DNA of 64,000 nt from Babylonia areolata (GCF_041734735.1 NC_134910.1:2730080-2794079); one strand, 5' to 3'; numbered from the stretch's first letter, positions 12,926 to 26,216 are shown. Translations and numbers: made by a program. Notes: a model not told the origin generated them from the sequence alone.

Positions 12926-13946
12926 TGTCAGAGATGGTTTGGTACAGTTGTTACACTCTGTACAAGTTACAGGGAACTGTGTATTGATATGGTTGAATAC
13001 TGTCTTGAGGAGCAGAGACTGAATAGTTCTAATGTACTGTAGAATTCAAACGACGGGCTTTGCGCGTTAAGTCACATCATTCATGAGCGGGTCTGACTGA
13101 GTGAAGTTCTATGCTGTTTGAAAAGGTTTTCCACAGATGAGAAAAATGTTGGGAATACCTGTTTTGTCATGACTAACCAGTCATGGCTAGCATTCATCAC
13201 ATGAGGCTCCAGTCTAAGGTATACAGAGTACTGAAATGGGAAGCATTGAAGGTCTTTAGTCAGAAAAAGGTAAAGACTCAGGCTTTTCAGTCGGTCTGAG
13301 TGATAAAACCTGTTCAGCAGTGGAAAATACAGAAGCGGTGTGAACTCTGTTTCTATCACTGGTTTCTGACAAGAAAGAACAGAGAGCCCATGTTGGCTGG
13401 AAATCCACAGAACCTGTTGACAACTAATTCAGGGCTGAAGTGAAAACAGTGCAATGAATTCAGGTGCTGGCTTTGTAAAAGGTTAGACCAGCTGAACCAT
13501 GGTCCTAGATCAGTACTGCAGTAATCATCAGCAAGTTGAATGTTGGTCATGGAATTAAAATAATTATTTTCAAAAATCCTAAAATTTCACTTAAGTTACT
13601 GTCAGTAGTGTCCTCCTTTGAAATCCATCTGACAGTTCAGTCAGTGCGGTGCATGTTGAAGCGTGGAGCAGTTTGCATTTTTGGTTGTGGGTTGACTGGG
13701 TGATTTTATTAATTTAACCCATGTTGAGTGTGCAGTTACCAAACTCGGCAAAAAGTTGTTGATGTGCGATTGTGCATGACAAAGAGTGAACTGGACAACT
13801 GTTACCAGTTTTCAGGGCCTGTGGCTTCTAGATCTTTTATTTGTTCATTTTTCTTCTTCTGTTTTGTACTTCGCTTGATCTCAAGGGTGAAACTTGTTTT
13901 TTTCAAATGTTTATTATTTTGTGCTCTGTCTCTCTTTTTCTGTACC

Positions 13947-14016
<70 letters not shown>

Positions 14017-14861
14017 AGTAAAATAAAAGTTGCATGCTGAGATCATGCAGCCCATATAGGTGTTGGTTGTGGGAACAAATGAATTATAAACCTTGCATGC
14101 ACACCAGTGAAAATGGCATGTGTTTTTTGTATAAAATAACATGTCTATTCACATGCAGTTGCAGGTGGGTAGACATACATGTGCCCACTTCACCCCACCC
14201 ACCCTTTCCCCATACATGACACAGAATTGCGCCTTTTTTCACCTGTGATTTTGGTCCTGCTTTTTGTTGTGTGTGTTCTGATAGGGATTAGGACTGTTTT
14301 TGTTTGTTTTTACCATGATAATCATATGATCAGTCAAAAAGTGAGCCCAATATTAAATTTCCTATTTTGATTTTTGTGTGTGTGTCATTGTCATAGGTAT
14401 TTTGCAACACATACAGTAAGTTGAAATAACCCAAACTGACAAAGTATATAACACTTTTACAGGACCATAAAGGATATGGGTGAAGCTTGAAAATTCTTGT
14501 TATTGTAAAACAGTAAATTGAAGATTTGTTATTAAGTTTGATCCTTTTCCAGTAACTGGTCAGAATGGTTTGTGAGACAAGTTTGTGCATCTGGTTTTAG
14601 TGATTGGTAGCCAAACAGCTACAACATTCCTATGTGATAAGGAGTTCCTTCTCCTTTTTGTCTTGCCACCAAAGTTGTTTGGCTTTCTTTTGCTCGCTTC
14701 AGTGCTTCTGCCAGCTCTGTGTCAGTTCTCTCTCTCCAGCACTGATCCTTTCACTCAGGTGTTTACAAACTATTTTTTGCTGCTATTTGCTCTGATTTTC
14801 CTGTCTGTTATTATGGACGACAGAAATCAGTGTCTTTGTTCAGTTGGTATTGACAACCATT
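12926..14861. other. No gene seen before the first miR-92 hairpin
   Basis: Unassigned DNA with a long AT microsatellite (13,950-14,013). Open frames are below 100 codons and those near 14 kb are produced by the AT run. A pri-miRNA transcript may cross this stretch, but its start cannot be read from the sequence. Confidence 0.45.
13950..14013. repeat. AT dinucleotide microsatellite
   Basis: About 32 uninterrupted AT units. The run is perfectly self-complementary and can extrude as a cruciform or form a hairpin. Such runs are typically unstable in length. Confidence 0.97.
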
Positions 14862-14951
14862 GCCGCCTTCAGCTAGACCAGAATGAGAGCAATGCATGGT
14901 GGAATTGAAGACTTCTGTATTGCACTCGTCCCGGCCTGTCTGATAAGCGGC
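14862..14951 (+). ncRNA. mir-92: miR-92 family microRNA hairpin (distal copy)
   Basis: The likely mature 3' arm (14,918-14,939) begins TATTGCAC, continues CTCGTCCCGGCC and ends TGT. The CTCGTCCC form is that of vertebrate miR-92b; most other copies have CTTGTCCC. The 5' arm AGAGCAATGC pairs with it: GAG and GCAAT pair around one A-A mismatch, and further pairs follow toward AGACC. The base is closed by a perfect GCCGC/GCGGC clamp (14,862-14,866 with 14,947-14,951). The loop is about 20 bases. miR-92 is an old bilaterian family whose seed, ATTGCAC, directs mRNA silencing. This copy lies about 15 kb upstream of the other four on the same strand. Identification rests on the almost complete match of the mature arm plus the fold. 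Confidence 0.93.
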
Positions 14952-15055
14952 ACTGTCAGCAGTGTGGTGTAAAGGCTGTAAAGGTTTGGGGTTTTTTGTG
15001 TGGGGCAGGACTATTCCCTTATTCTGTGTAAAGGATTGGCATTGCTTTTGTCATA

Positions 15056-15105
<50 letters not shown>

Positions 15106-15894
15106 TTTGCTGTCAGTGATTACATTATGACAGGCCAGTGTATACAGTTCTTACAGCCACATGACCAGCATCTTGGTTACTGGATCTGTAGTGTTTACTG
15201 TTTGGATTCCCATCTTTCTTGACTTTGCCTGCTTGGTACCATTGCTGTATTGAACAGATGGCACCTCTCTCTTTCACACACACTGCAGGTGTCTCAAGAA
15301 ACTTCAAAAGAACTGACAAGGAATGAAGGATATTCACGTTTGTCATTTTACCTGTTGGTGACCTCTTTTGAGGCTCTTCATACTGATGGTGTCTTAGTTG
15401 GAGTGGCTTGTAATTTATCTGTGTTGTAGCTTCACACAACATGCTTGTTTGCTCAGTATGAGTATGTTCTTCACTTCTCGTCATTGAATTCGCAAAAGAT
15501 TTGTTACTGCAATATCATTTTCCCAACTGATTCATGTGTTCCCAAATGGGAAAAGGGCAAGGACATGAAAACAAGATTTTTGTGGGGTGTTTTTTACTTG
15601 CTTGTTTATGCAATGAGTTGCATATTACCTAACGGTTGTATGTGTGTCAGTTTGCATGTGTAAACTTTAACCAAAGGAATGCAGTGCCTACCCGTCTCTC
15701 TCTCTCTCTCTTTCTCTCTTGCTTGCTCTTCAGAGAGTAAGGCAAAGACGATTGCTTTTTTGTTGCTTGTTCGTTTTGTTGTTGTTTTTCTCTTCTTTTT
15801 TTTTTTACATTACAGTTATTATTTATTTATTTATTTGTGTAAGCTTATCTATCATTTATTCCCCCTTTTTTTTCTTTTTCTTTTTTTTTTCTTT
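14952..15894. other. No gene seen; CT microsatellite
   Basis: Contains a CT run at 15,058-15,099 and T-rich tracts leading into the SINE at 15.9 kb. No hairpin with a recognisable mature miRNA and no coding block was found. Confidence 0.5.
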
Positions 15895-16032
15895 TTTTTC
15901 CTCAAGGCCTGACTAAGCGCGTTGGGTTACGCTGCTGGTCAGGCATCTGCTTGGCAGATGTGGTGTAGCGTATATGGATTTGTCCGAACACAGTGACGCC
16001 TCCTTGAGCTACTGAAACTGAAACTGAAACTC
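15895..16032 (-). mobile_element. SINE family B, full-length with poly(A)
   Basis: Read on -, it starts with repeated CAGTTT units, then TAGCTCAAGGAGG (A-box-like) and a B-box-like TCGGACAAATCC. The remainder is ATACGCTACACCACATCTGC, GGCAGATGCCTGACCAGCAG and GCGCTTAGTCAGGCCTTGAG, then a run of A. It is a short tRNA-derived SINE of about 125 bases. Further copies lie at 44.4, 57.0 and 58.6 kb. Confidence 0.9.
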
Positions 16033-16129
16033 TTGGAATCTGAGTATTTACTTGTTCACGCAATACTTTTGTGTCCGTATGTTATTTGTATGTTAACAAT
16101 ATTCATAACATTATATAAGGTAGAAAAGT

Positions 16130-16206
16130 TTCTTTACTTTTGTTTAACCCCTTCAAATGGGGCAATGGCCTTATATTGAATAAATGGTTCGTTCGTTCGT
16201 TCGTTC
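16130..16206 (+). mobile_element. Possible LINE 3' end with TTCG tail
   Basis: A unique-looking block (ACCCCTTCAAATGGGGCAAT, a short hairpin, then TTGAATAAATGG) ends in six copies of TTCG. A short tandem repeat immediately after a hairpin and AATAAA-like motif is typical of 3' ends of some non-LTR retrotransposons. No reverse-transcriptase coding is present upstream, so the assignment is tentative. Confidence 0.4.
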
Positions 16207-17392
16207 TCTTGCTTGCTCTTGTTCTGTCACTGTTCTCTCTCATCCATGTGAGAGAATGTGTTCACATATGTGTGGATTGCTAGTGAGTGCGATTGTGTGT
16301 GTGTGTGTGCATGGAAAGAGGAGCCTGTGGTATTTGTATCAGTTTCTCTTGCTGTCACCATCCATCCTCACTCCCTCAGCGCTTCAGCTTTCTGCATAAT
16401 TTTCAAGCTGTGACGGAAGAATTGTGTGTCAGCTGGAAAGCATAAAATCATGAAGGGCGAGTGAGTTGACGAGTTACACACTGGGCATACTTGACTAAAT
16501 CCGTTATACTTCTCAGTACCTTTGTCCTAAAGCCTATAAAGCAGTGGACCATGGCAGTATGATTTTCTGGTTCAGTGCCCTTGTTGATGTAGAAGGTGGT
16601 TTGAACTGCGTGCTATTTGAAATGGTCTGTTGATTTTTGTCACTTGATACACTGGGACCCTCCAGTCATCATCCTGCCCTAAAATAAAAGGTGGTTTGGT
16701 CGGTCCAGTCTCATTTTGTCTGTCTCTCCTTATGCACCCCACCTTTCCCTCCCTCCTTCTTTCTCTCCTTCCCTTTTTCGCCTTTAAGAAAACAAATCTG
16801 TGATAAATAAGCCTAAATCAGTAAATGATTAGATTGATAGCTGTGTTTTTCCTAGTCATTTTGAAATAAAAGGCAAAGTTGATCCATTAAAAAAAAAAGT
16901 TTTTAAATGCTGGGGAGGGGGTGTTGATAAGCCAGTAAATTGGCATTTCCCCCATTTTTTATGTGAAGTATCCATTGTTGTCTTTAGTCATCATAATGTC
17001 CATTGATTTCAGATCAAGAGAAGAAATTACACATCCTTTTTGAATGCCTGTACACAACATGCATGCTCAGTCATGTTCTGATTGTTTATATGTTTCTTCT
17101 CAGTGTTCTGCAAATCTGAGGAAGTTGTATCAGCATTTATAAGATGTTTGGGTGTCTTTGGTAATTAAAATGTCATGTAGCACACATGATATTGTCAGTT
17201 TGGAGAGTGACCCCTTGTATTCTGTCTCCTGGACCCTCCCAACCTCACCTCCCTTTCCACACATGCGTGAAGGCACACATGCACGCACTTGTGTATGTAC
17301 ATGAAAGAAGAGAGAGAAGAGTTGTGTATGATTGGCTACTGCATAAAATGCTTGAACAAGAGTTTATATTGTTGCTGTCAGTCATGCATGAT

Positions 17393-17431
<39 letters not shown>

Positions 17432-17551
17432 CTGTCTGTCTGTCTGTCTGTCTGTGTACCATAGATTGTAGTATATGAGTCAGGACAGAATGTTGCTGTC
17501 AATTTGATGCTTGCTCTTAGTCTTACGCACATATGTGGGCGCGTATGCACT

Positions 17552-17582
<31 letters not shown>

Positions 17583-20329
17583 GAAACAAGCCAGAGAGTA
17601 TATTATTGCATGCAGGGACAGTGCCAGTCACTGTCAGGACACTACCAAAGGTATGGGCATGGTTGAGTGGAGAGGGTTTGTTCCCTGCCAGCCTGTGACA
17701 GATCAGTCCTCGATCCTATTGTGCTGGGCCACAATACTGATAGCTCACTCTTTGTCCTCTCCTGACAATGGCCACACCACATGCAACTGGGGCACGAACT
17801 CTGGGTTCCTTTGGAATCTTGGTGCTACCATGAAGGGTGGGGTTGGAGTTATGGGAAAGAGGCAGAAATGGTGGTTGTGGAATGAAATTGGGGGTGGGGG
17901 GGCTGATCCATGCTTTTTTATTTGGTACTGTTTGTTATGACTCTCTCGATGTTCATTGATCATTAATGCTAATAAAATATCCCCCCCCCCCCCCCTTTTT
18001 TTTTTCTTGGTAGAAGGGGAAAAAAAGTTTATTCTTTATACTTGTTCAGAGAAGAATTGAGCATATGTTAGATGTTATTAGAAATATTGATGGATATTAG
18101 TTGTGTACGCAAAGTGAATTTATGCAGTTGCCATTTTTCAGGTGGGTGGGTGTGCCTGTCTGTGCTTGGAAAAATTTAGTGTTTGCATTTTTCTCAGCAA
18201 CTGCAAATGTTAGAGAAACAAAGTGAAACTAGGTTATAACTGTCAGTAAATCCTGTCTAGCCATAATATTTTTGAAAAGGCATATCAACAGGTTGAAAGT
18301 ATTCTCGATAACATTTATTAATTTTGTCATACACACAATGATCAGTATCAAACAACTTATGTTGACAGTTTTGGACAAATATAAATACATACCACCTACC
18401 TGAACCAGAACTAATTTCACAGCAGATACGGTTAATACTCACTGAACAGAAATTCTCTCACACACACGCATGCATGCGTGCGTGCATGCACCCACACACA
18501 CACATTATCTCATAAGATAATCAGCATGTGAAGAATGTTATGATACCCATGCCAATAAACGTTAAAGACAAGTTTGTTAGCCAAGTTATTGATTCCTGAA
18601 AATCTGTCTTAGAAAAACTAATGGATTCACATTTTCCTTATACTTTCAGCACTGGATTAGTGTCACGCTTTTAAAACATAACCCATGTCTAAACCATAAC
18701 AGTGGATAAGCATTCTGCACAATACCACAGCTGACGTTGTTGAATGAATATTCTGGGTAGCTTTATAGAGACCGTGCTTTAATTCAGAATAGTGTGTGAA
18801 TGCCCATCCCAGATGATTGGGACAGCCATCCTAATGGAGAGGGTTGAAGGAGCTGAAATGACTGATATTAGAACTAAATGGACACAGACATTGTGGGATT
18901 ATCCAGTTGTTGGCATTTGCCTTAAATGTAACGCTCACAGAGATGCAGCGGAAGAAGAAAACCAGCTCAGAACTGTTTTAAATCCAGGAAGAAGCGGCCA
19001 GAAGCTGGAGTGTGTGGGTCAGCCAGTGCTTCCAGTGATGATAATATGCAACCATTGGCAATCAGTGACCATGATCAAATATCACTGCACAGTTTTGTGA
19101 CCATTGCTCTTTAAACCTGCTTTAAGAATCAGTAAATCTTCTTGCAACAGTGAAACATGTTAGAATGGTGTTTTTTTTTGTTTTGTTTCTTTCTGCTGAA
19201 GCACGGTGGAAAGTGAACTACTTGCAGCAGATCAGAAGAAATAAAAAACCAGTGTTTTTTGTTACAAATTCCTGATGTTAGATAATGCCTTTTTATTGTG
19301 ACACCTCAGTGGATTCACCCTTTCTGTCAATGAAAAGGTTAAAGGGAAATTATCTTTAAAAAAAAAAAAAAAAAAGGAAAAGGAAAATGGTTAAGAGGAA
19401 ACAAGTATGAAGAACATGATTTATTTTGTCTGGAGTGTTGGAAGAAAAGTAACGTACTTAGCAGTAAATCCTTTTTACTTGAAAATAGGAATCAGTTTGA
19501 AGAAATTTCAGGGAGCAGTGTGTGTGTATGTGTGTGTTTCTAATTTTTAGGGGTTCAGTATTTTTGTTTGTACAGGGGAAAAATGGTTAGTGGGGTTGCA
19601 CGTTCACACAGTCACGGCATGCATAAAATGTATGTTAAAATAATTTTATATTGCTGCACCATGCATCTTAGTGTTTATGCCACTCTGAATTTATTTCAGT
19701 TAGTATTCTTGAGGTAGGAAACTTTAGAGCTTCTGACAACATGGATGTTTGTTTTTGGGGGGTGTTTTTTGTTTGTTTGTTTTGGGAGGGGAGTGTTCCA
19801 TTGATTTTTGAATTGCTGAAGGAGGGGAAGGGGCTGAAAACGGTGAAAGTTCATGATGTAAAGTGTGAAGTAGACCGTTCGAAGAAAGAGAAACAAACCA
19901 ACGGTTCATTACATGTGGGGGTGGGAGAAAGAAAGAGGGAAGTAGAGATTACAGGGACGGAAAAGGGAGGGAGTGGACCTTTCCACACAGGTAGCAGAGT
20001 GGAGCTGTGTCGTGTTAAGGCGTGTGTTGTGCCTGTCCCCCTCTACCTGTCAGCCTACCCAGTGTGTTGGGGCACAGAAAAGCGCGATGGCTGTCCCCTG
20101 TCGATCGTCACATTCGCTATAGTGAGCCGCTCCCCTCCCCCCACACCCATCCACCTTCTATTTGCCCCCTCCCCCCCTTCACCCCTCTGGTCTCCATGAA
20201 GTGAAGGGGAATGAAAGAGGTGGTGGTGAAGCCACCCGCGCTATTCGACAATGTGTTGGGGGGGGGGGGGGGGGGGGGTTGAAAGAAAGCTCCTTAGCAC
20301 TACGACACACCTCAAACCCTTCCATAGTC
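16207..20329. other. No gene seen; microsatellites and G-rich runs
   Basis: AT-rich to mixed DNA with microsatellites at 17,395-17,456 and 17,550-17,580, a C run near 17,983-17,995 and a 21-base G run at 20,258-20,278. The open frames of 100 to 150 codons at 18.8 and 19.7-20.2 kb have no recognisable domain and no supporting splice structure. Confidence 0.5.
17395..17456. repeat. Compound CT / GT / CTGT microsatellite
   Basis: A CT run passes into GT and then into six CTGT units without interruption. The order suggests the tetranucleotide block arose at the junction of the two dinucleotide runs. Confidence 0.95.
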
Positions 20330-21110
20330 ACCGCACAGTAAAGGTGATTGGGCTGTTAAGTTGGCGGAGAAGAGCGCTCTCGGCTAGCGGTTTGTGAGAC
20401 TCACCAAGCTTTACCTTCGATCACACAAGCTACTTCAGAAGTCCCACTCTACGTTGGAGCTTTGATAGAATAGCGGGGTTATCTTGGCTCGAGAGCTGGC
20501 CATCGTGCTTTTCTGCGCTAATCCGAAATCTGGATGGGTCGCGCGAAGAGAATAGCGCAGTGACGCGTGATATGTCCAAGGCCCGGGAGCTATTCCGTCG
20601 GCGGGGCAAAACGGACGTGGAGAACTGTGTGCAAAGGGGAGTTGGGAGAAGGCAGAAAAGCAGGCTAGGAGTGACGTGACAGTGTGTCCACACACTCTTC
20701 TTGTGGGTCCGTGTTTGTGTTTAGTGACAATGTGTTGGTTACCTTGGCGGCCGGTGTATGCGCGCGCGTGTGTGTGTTCGTCGAGACGAGCTTGCTCCTT
20801 GGCGTGCTTGCACGACGGGGTTTGGGGGACGCTCCCCTCTCTCATTCCCTCTTTCTCTCTCTCTCTGGGTAGCCCTCCACCCGGAATACGTCGTCGCCGC
20901 CACCCCAAGACGCACGAGGAGAGCACGTGTGAGCAGACGACTCGTTGGAGCCGTCACGTTGACGGCTCGTTTTCGTTGGCGGTATCGTGCCCTGTGGTTT
21001 TCTGTAGTTTATTAAAAAGTTTTTTGGGAGGTATTTTTTTCTTCACACGTCAGTATTGCTTGGTGCAAGCGCTGGCTTGTGTTGGTATGTACGGCATTGT
21101 TTCGTGATAC
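20330..21110. promoter_or_regulatory. CpG-rich stretch, candidate promoter
   Basis: CpG is far more frequent here than in the surrounding DNA (for example AGAGCGCTCTCGG, GGTCGCGCGAAG, GTGACGCGTGA, GTATGCGCGCGCG). A TGACGTGA element resembling a CREB/ATF site lies near 20,673. A minus-strand donor-like AAAG/GTAAGTATC occurs near 21,115. The stretch could drive the + strand transcript that carries the miR-92 cluster 9 kb downstream, or a minus transcript. No TATA box or clear start site decides which. Confidence 0.4.
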
Positions 21111-22321
21111 TTACCTTTAGTTTTGTTTGAACGGAGCAAGTGTCAGTTGGAACGTTTTGTCAGGTTAGTGTTGAAAGTTGGGGTTTTTTTTTTGTTTGTT
21201 TGTTTTCTTCTTCTTCGTTACTAAATTATGTTGCTTTGCGTATATTATGATATAAACACATGAAAGTTGGAGGATCCTGAACCACCGGTTGGAGCGGTGG
21301 GTTTTAAAAGTCCCCCTAAAGTGGTTTATCATATGAATATGCCTTTTTATTTCTCCTGGCAGAGCTCCAGTTACAGCGTTTTGCCACAAGACATGTACAC
21401 AGATCATGCTTCAGTCAGTGCCAGGTCACCTTTTGTTGAATTAAATCTTAAAAGCTGCAGGGTTTGGTTTTACTTTGACAAAACAATTAAAAATATCTAG
21501 TGTTTCAAAATGTGTCATTCTGCAGACCCCCCTTTTTTTTTTCAATACTATTTTTTAGCTTTAAAACAAACGAAAAAAGGCACTGTTCCTCCATTTTTAA
21601 TCTCCGCTCTTAATCCATACCAGCCCACATTTCTTGATGTATTTTGTGTATTTCATCTGTTGCAAGTACTTAAAGTAGCAATCACAGACTTCAGAACTGT
21701 GCTTTATCTCAGGGATACTTGTTTGCCTTTTATATGATTGGGCACATTCACACTGGAGTTTTTGGCGCTTGGCTTGAGATAAGGCATAATCCCCATGTGG
21801 GTCACACCACAAGTTTCAAAGGCTGCAACCCCAGCAACGCGCTCAGCTGACTATGAAAATGATAGTCATGTTTTGCATGGTATTGTTTTGAACATTGGGT
21901 GGTGACACGACTTCCCCCCCCCCTTTCCAACCAACATCGTTGTGTATTGCTATTAACCTGATGTTTTAAGTTGAAAGTTGTTTTTTTCTATTGCAATTGA
22001 CATGAAATATTGAGAGCTGAAAGGTTTTCTTTCCATATGTGATTGAATGGATTGTTTAGTGTGTGTTTATGCAAAGGTCAGACATCATGTACTTGTTTGA
22101 TATTGTGCTGTTTGTTCATTTTATTTTATTTATAATACAATACACATGGTGTGCGGAGATGGATCAGTCTGCACGCTTTGACAGCTTGATACGGACACAA
22201 ACTTGTTACATTGTGATTACTTGAGAGTTTCCATTTCTAAGATTCTGAGTGGTTATTTTACAGCTAGGATACTTCATAACTACTGTCTAATTGATGAAGG
22301 GCAGGCTTAATGAAGTTTCTT

Positions 22322-22404
22322 TGCAACTTTGTGAGAGAAGACTGTCGTGATTAGTGGGTGACTTTGTGAGAAAAAAGACTGTCGTGATTAGTGGGGGTAG
22401 TTAT
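22322..22404. repeat. Two-copy tandem duplication, about 40 bp
   Basis: Two neighbouring copies share ACTTTGTGAGA, then AAGACTGTCGTGATTAGTGG, with a few base differences. A recent local duplication with no coding meaning visible. Confidence 0.85.
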
Positions 22405-23738
22405 ATAGTTAATACATGTGTTAGGGTGTTTTGTGAGGAGCAACGTGATGTGCTTTGTTTCAAAGTGATTTGATCATAAATGTTTTGAGTAGAAAAGCAG
22501 TTTAACAGCTAGCTTCCTTGTGTTTTATAGATGGAAAATATTATTTATCATTGTAATGCTTTTTGTGACTTGTAGGCCAGTAGGTTATTACCTAAATGAA
22601 TGGTCACAGACAAAATAATGTTTAAATATGTGTCATATTTTCACCATTTTCAAGATTGCTCAGTGATTTACAGATAACTGCCCCAATCATTTTGATGACC
22701 TTAAGGTTTGAATTACAGGCCTGTGGGGAACGGGGTTTTTTTTTATTATTATTATTTTATTATTATTATATATACAAGGGATGTGTTTTAATTATCAGAG
22801 TAAACTATTTACCAGATTGCATACCAGGTTCAATGCCAAGAACTGAAGAAGTGTACTGTATTTTCCGGTTCATGTTTCATCATTAACCTATGTAAATTTT
22901 GTACAAGTATATAATTGCATGATTAATGTAAGTCAGATCAACTGTACCTGGATTTTTCTACATAGACCTCGATTTTTTTTGATTTTTTTTTTTTTTATGG
23001 GGGGGTGGTTAGTAATTTTACCTGTCTTGTGTATTCACTTGCAAGAGAGGACGTACATGTCACACCTCATGCAGGTACTCCCACACACACACATACACAC
23101 ACAAGTTGCTCCGCATTGTTTGGTTTGCTGTGAACAGGGACAGAAAATGGCTCACTGGGTGGAAAACTAATGTAGTTTAGTTTTTTTAAGAGCTGGCTCA
23201 CTGAACTTTGCCAAGCAAATCGGGGAAGGGGGGGGGGGGGGCGCAAAAGGAAGAGCGAACTTACTGACCTTGGCCACGTTCGCGACAATTTCGTGTTGGA
23301 TTTGTTTACATAACTCTTCAAGTGGTACAAATAAAGGGAGTGTAGACTGACGATGCAAGTTTGACCGCAATGATGGAGTGGTGTGAAATTTAGGGGCCAA
23401 GTTCGCCAAAGGCATTGGCTGTTTCCCCGGGGAAGGCAGCATCCGTAATGGGATCGACTGGTGAAGAAACCACATGGAACAGGATCATGTGGCGGCTGGG
23501 ATTGCCACTTGAGTGTCTGTTGGGGTGGACAGGACGACAGGAAACCGCTCTTTCCACATGATAACGACCCGTTCAAAAAGTGTCGTGTGTGTCGTCTTGG
23601 GGTTTGGTGCATGTGCACACACGTGGAATTGAGGGAGAAGTAACGGTCACTTAGGGCCCACACTCGCCCACCTCACCCACCCCTTCGCATGTTGATCGAA
23701 GCAAAACGTTTAAGAGAGGGTGGGGGCGTGCAAACGCG

Positions 23739-23772
<34 letters not shown>

Positions 23773-26216
23773 ACGGTGGAAAAAGTTGGAAGTTATATAA
23801 GTGGCGTGCTGAAAGAAGGGAGAAGCCTTGTATCCGAGTTCTGTATGTGTCCCGACCGAGCTGGCATTGTCAGTAGTAAGGCTCAGATCAGTGTGTGTGT
23901 GTGTTTTGGGGGTGGGGTAGAGAGGAAGAGAGTTGACAGGAGGAAGGGGGACTTGGGGGTAGAGGAGGAGGGCGACGTGTGGCGGGAATTGAGATACCGT
24001 CGAGGTCTTGGCTGTCACGCTACTACCACTACACTGCCGCCACCACGAGTTGGCTGGGAGGGCTTTACTGTTGGCGGTTAACAAGGGGACGGACTGGTCT
24101 AGCCAGTGTGTGTTGGTGGGGGTGGGGGGGTGAAGAAGGTGACCCATATCGCCCTGTCGTGTCATGCACAGCTCACTGGGCATACCTGTGTCACGTTGAA
24201 ATGTGGAGTTTAGTCTGTCTGGCTTGGTGTGGTGTGGTATGGCGGTGTGGGCTAGTGTCCCCCTTTCCCGGACTGGGTTTTAGGGTGTCTGTATGGCTCA
24301 GTGTCACACGTGCAGAAAAGGCATTGTGGTTGAAAGAAAATAAGGAGGGGGCTTGACTACACACCAAAAACCTGTGTCTAAGGCATTGTGTTGTCGTTTA
24401 CAACCGTGCGATAGAAATCGGCATTGGCATGCTCCAGTGCACACAAGCACACACGCGTGCGCGCTCCTGCTTGTGTATATTGCACATTCAGGTATTCAAA
24501 ACAAAAAATGCACCATGAATTAGATTATCCCCATAACGACTGTTGTGTGAGAGAAGCTGGTGAAGTTAGAGCTAAGATCAGAGACAAGAGGGGGTAAGAA
24601 TGAAACAATCCTACCCCTCCACTCCGCCACTCCCCTTCCCAGGAAGGGTGATACCATTCATTGCTAATGACCAGCAGCCAGGGGCAGGTTACACATTGAC
24701 AGGGCCCTGCATTCTCCTTGACTCCCGACCTCACCATGTGGATGTGAATGAGAACCTGATGAAAGGAAGGGGTTGTGTGGAAAAGACCTTCCCTACCCTT
24801 CCCTTGAGTATGCTACTTCCCTCCCCCCCCCCCCCCCCATTCCTGTCCTGGTCTGGTCTTTTGTATGGGAGAAGAATGGGTGGGGGGGGCCCCACCTTAC
24901 TTTGCAAGGAGTGAAGCTTTCTGTACTTTTGTGTGTGTAGCTGTCAGTTTGGATGTGCACCCTCCACTCTCTCCTCTCCAGATATGTGCTGTACATATCC
25001 CCCCTCCCCCCTTCCCCCTTTCCTCCTGTTCACTCCGTGTCTGGTTTTTATAACCGCTGTGCCTATTCATCAAGCCCCTTCACACACATTGCCCATATAT
25101 ACACACACACATGCTAATTCGGCCCAACACAGCTGAAGACTAGGCGAGTTTTTGCTGGCTTTGATGTGGTGAGGGAAGAGTGTTGTCCAATGTGTTCCAG
25201 GTCTGAGGGGCCGTTGTGTACCCACCACACATTTGGGGGGAGGGTGGTGGTGGGGGGAGGCCGAAAGCACATGTGGCTTGGCTAGGGGGAAAGGAGAGAG
25301 GGGACCGACCGTTTGACTTGGTGTATAAAAGTGGGGCTACTGTCAGCTTGTTGGTCACTTGTGTGTGTAGGGGCAGGGGGGGCTTCCTGTTGTACGGGCA
25401 GGTGAGTGGAGTTCAGTTTCTCCTTTCCTCAGTATGTGTGTGCGGGGTATTTGAGTTTGTCTACATAATTGTGTGTGAATTGTACTGCTTTGTAAATTTG
25501 TGATGAAAGAAAACGAAAATGAAACATTAATCCTCTCACCCCCAAAAGCAAATTTTGATAACATCAAAAGAAAATGAAGTAAGAGCTGTATCAAGACTGT
25601 AGGGTCTGTTGAGTAACGCTGGTAGTTCCCTAACGTGACAGTGTTCTGCAACTTTACCTGAAAAGCAAGTAGATGACAAAATGTCATGCAGTTTATCCCT
25701 CTCAGGTATTGCATTGGACTTTTCTTCTTCTTTACTTTTTTAAGCACATTGAAGTCTTCTGTCTTTTCTTCTCTTTTTTCCTAAATAGGTAGAAAAAATG
25801 AAATGAACAATTTTTTCAAAAAATGACACCAGATTCTATGAATGATTGGCGAGGCCAGATATTGGCAGGTATGAGTTTCAGTTTAATCTGAGCATCATTT
25901 TGAATTGATTTACATTTTGCCATGTTAGTTTTCTTCCCATTCAAGCTGTTCTCTTGGTATCTTTTCTCTGTGACTACAGTTTTCAAGCTGGCTGAAAAGA
26001 TTGAAGTGTGAGTTGCTAACTGAATTGAAATTACTGTGGCTGGCTCTTTAGAAAATTCTTCACCTTGTGTGTTAGTAGGATACATGGTTTGCAGTCTTAT
26101 TTCTGGAGAATGCTTGTTAGATTTACAAGAAAACTTTGTGAACCAGTGATACATTTTAGATTCAGTTGCTTGTTTGACACCCATATGTGCTTGTTTCATT
26201 CACACAAGTATGTCTG

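Noticed and set aside
18792-19100. 102-codon frame on + with balanced composition
   Set aside because: The most protein-like of the orphan frames, but it has no recognised domain and no splice signals supporting an exon. A homology search would decide.
20435-20926. Overlapping frames of 143-163 codons on both strands
   Set aside because: CpG-rich DNA lacks stop codons by composition. No family resemblance in either strand.
23067-23663. 198-codon frame on -
   Set aside because: No domain, low-complexity P/S/C/H composition, and it overlaps G/T-rich + strand DNA. Chance frame.
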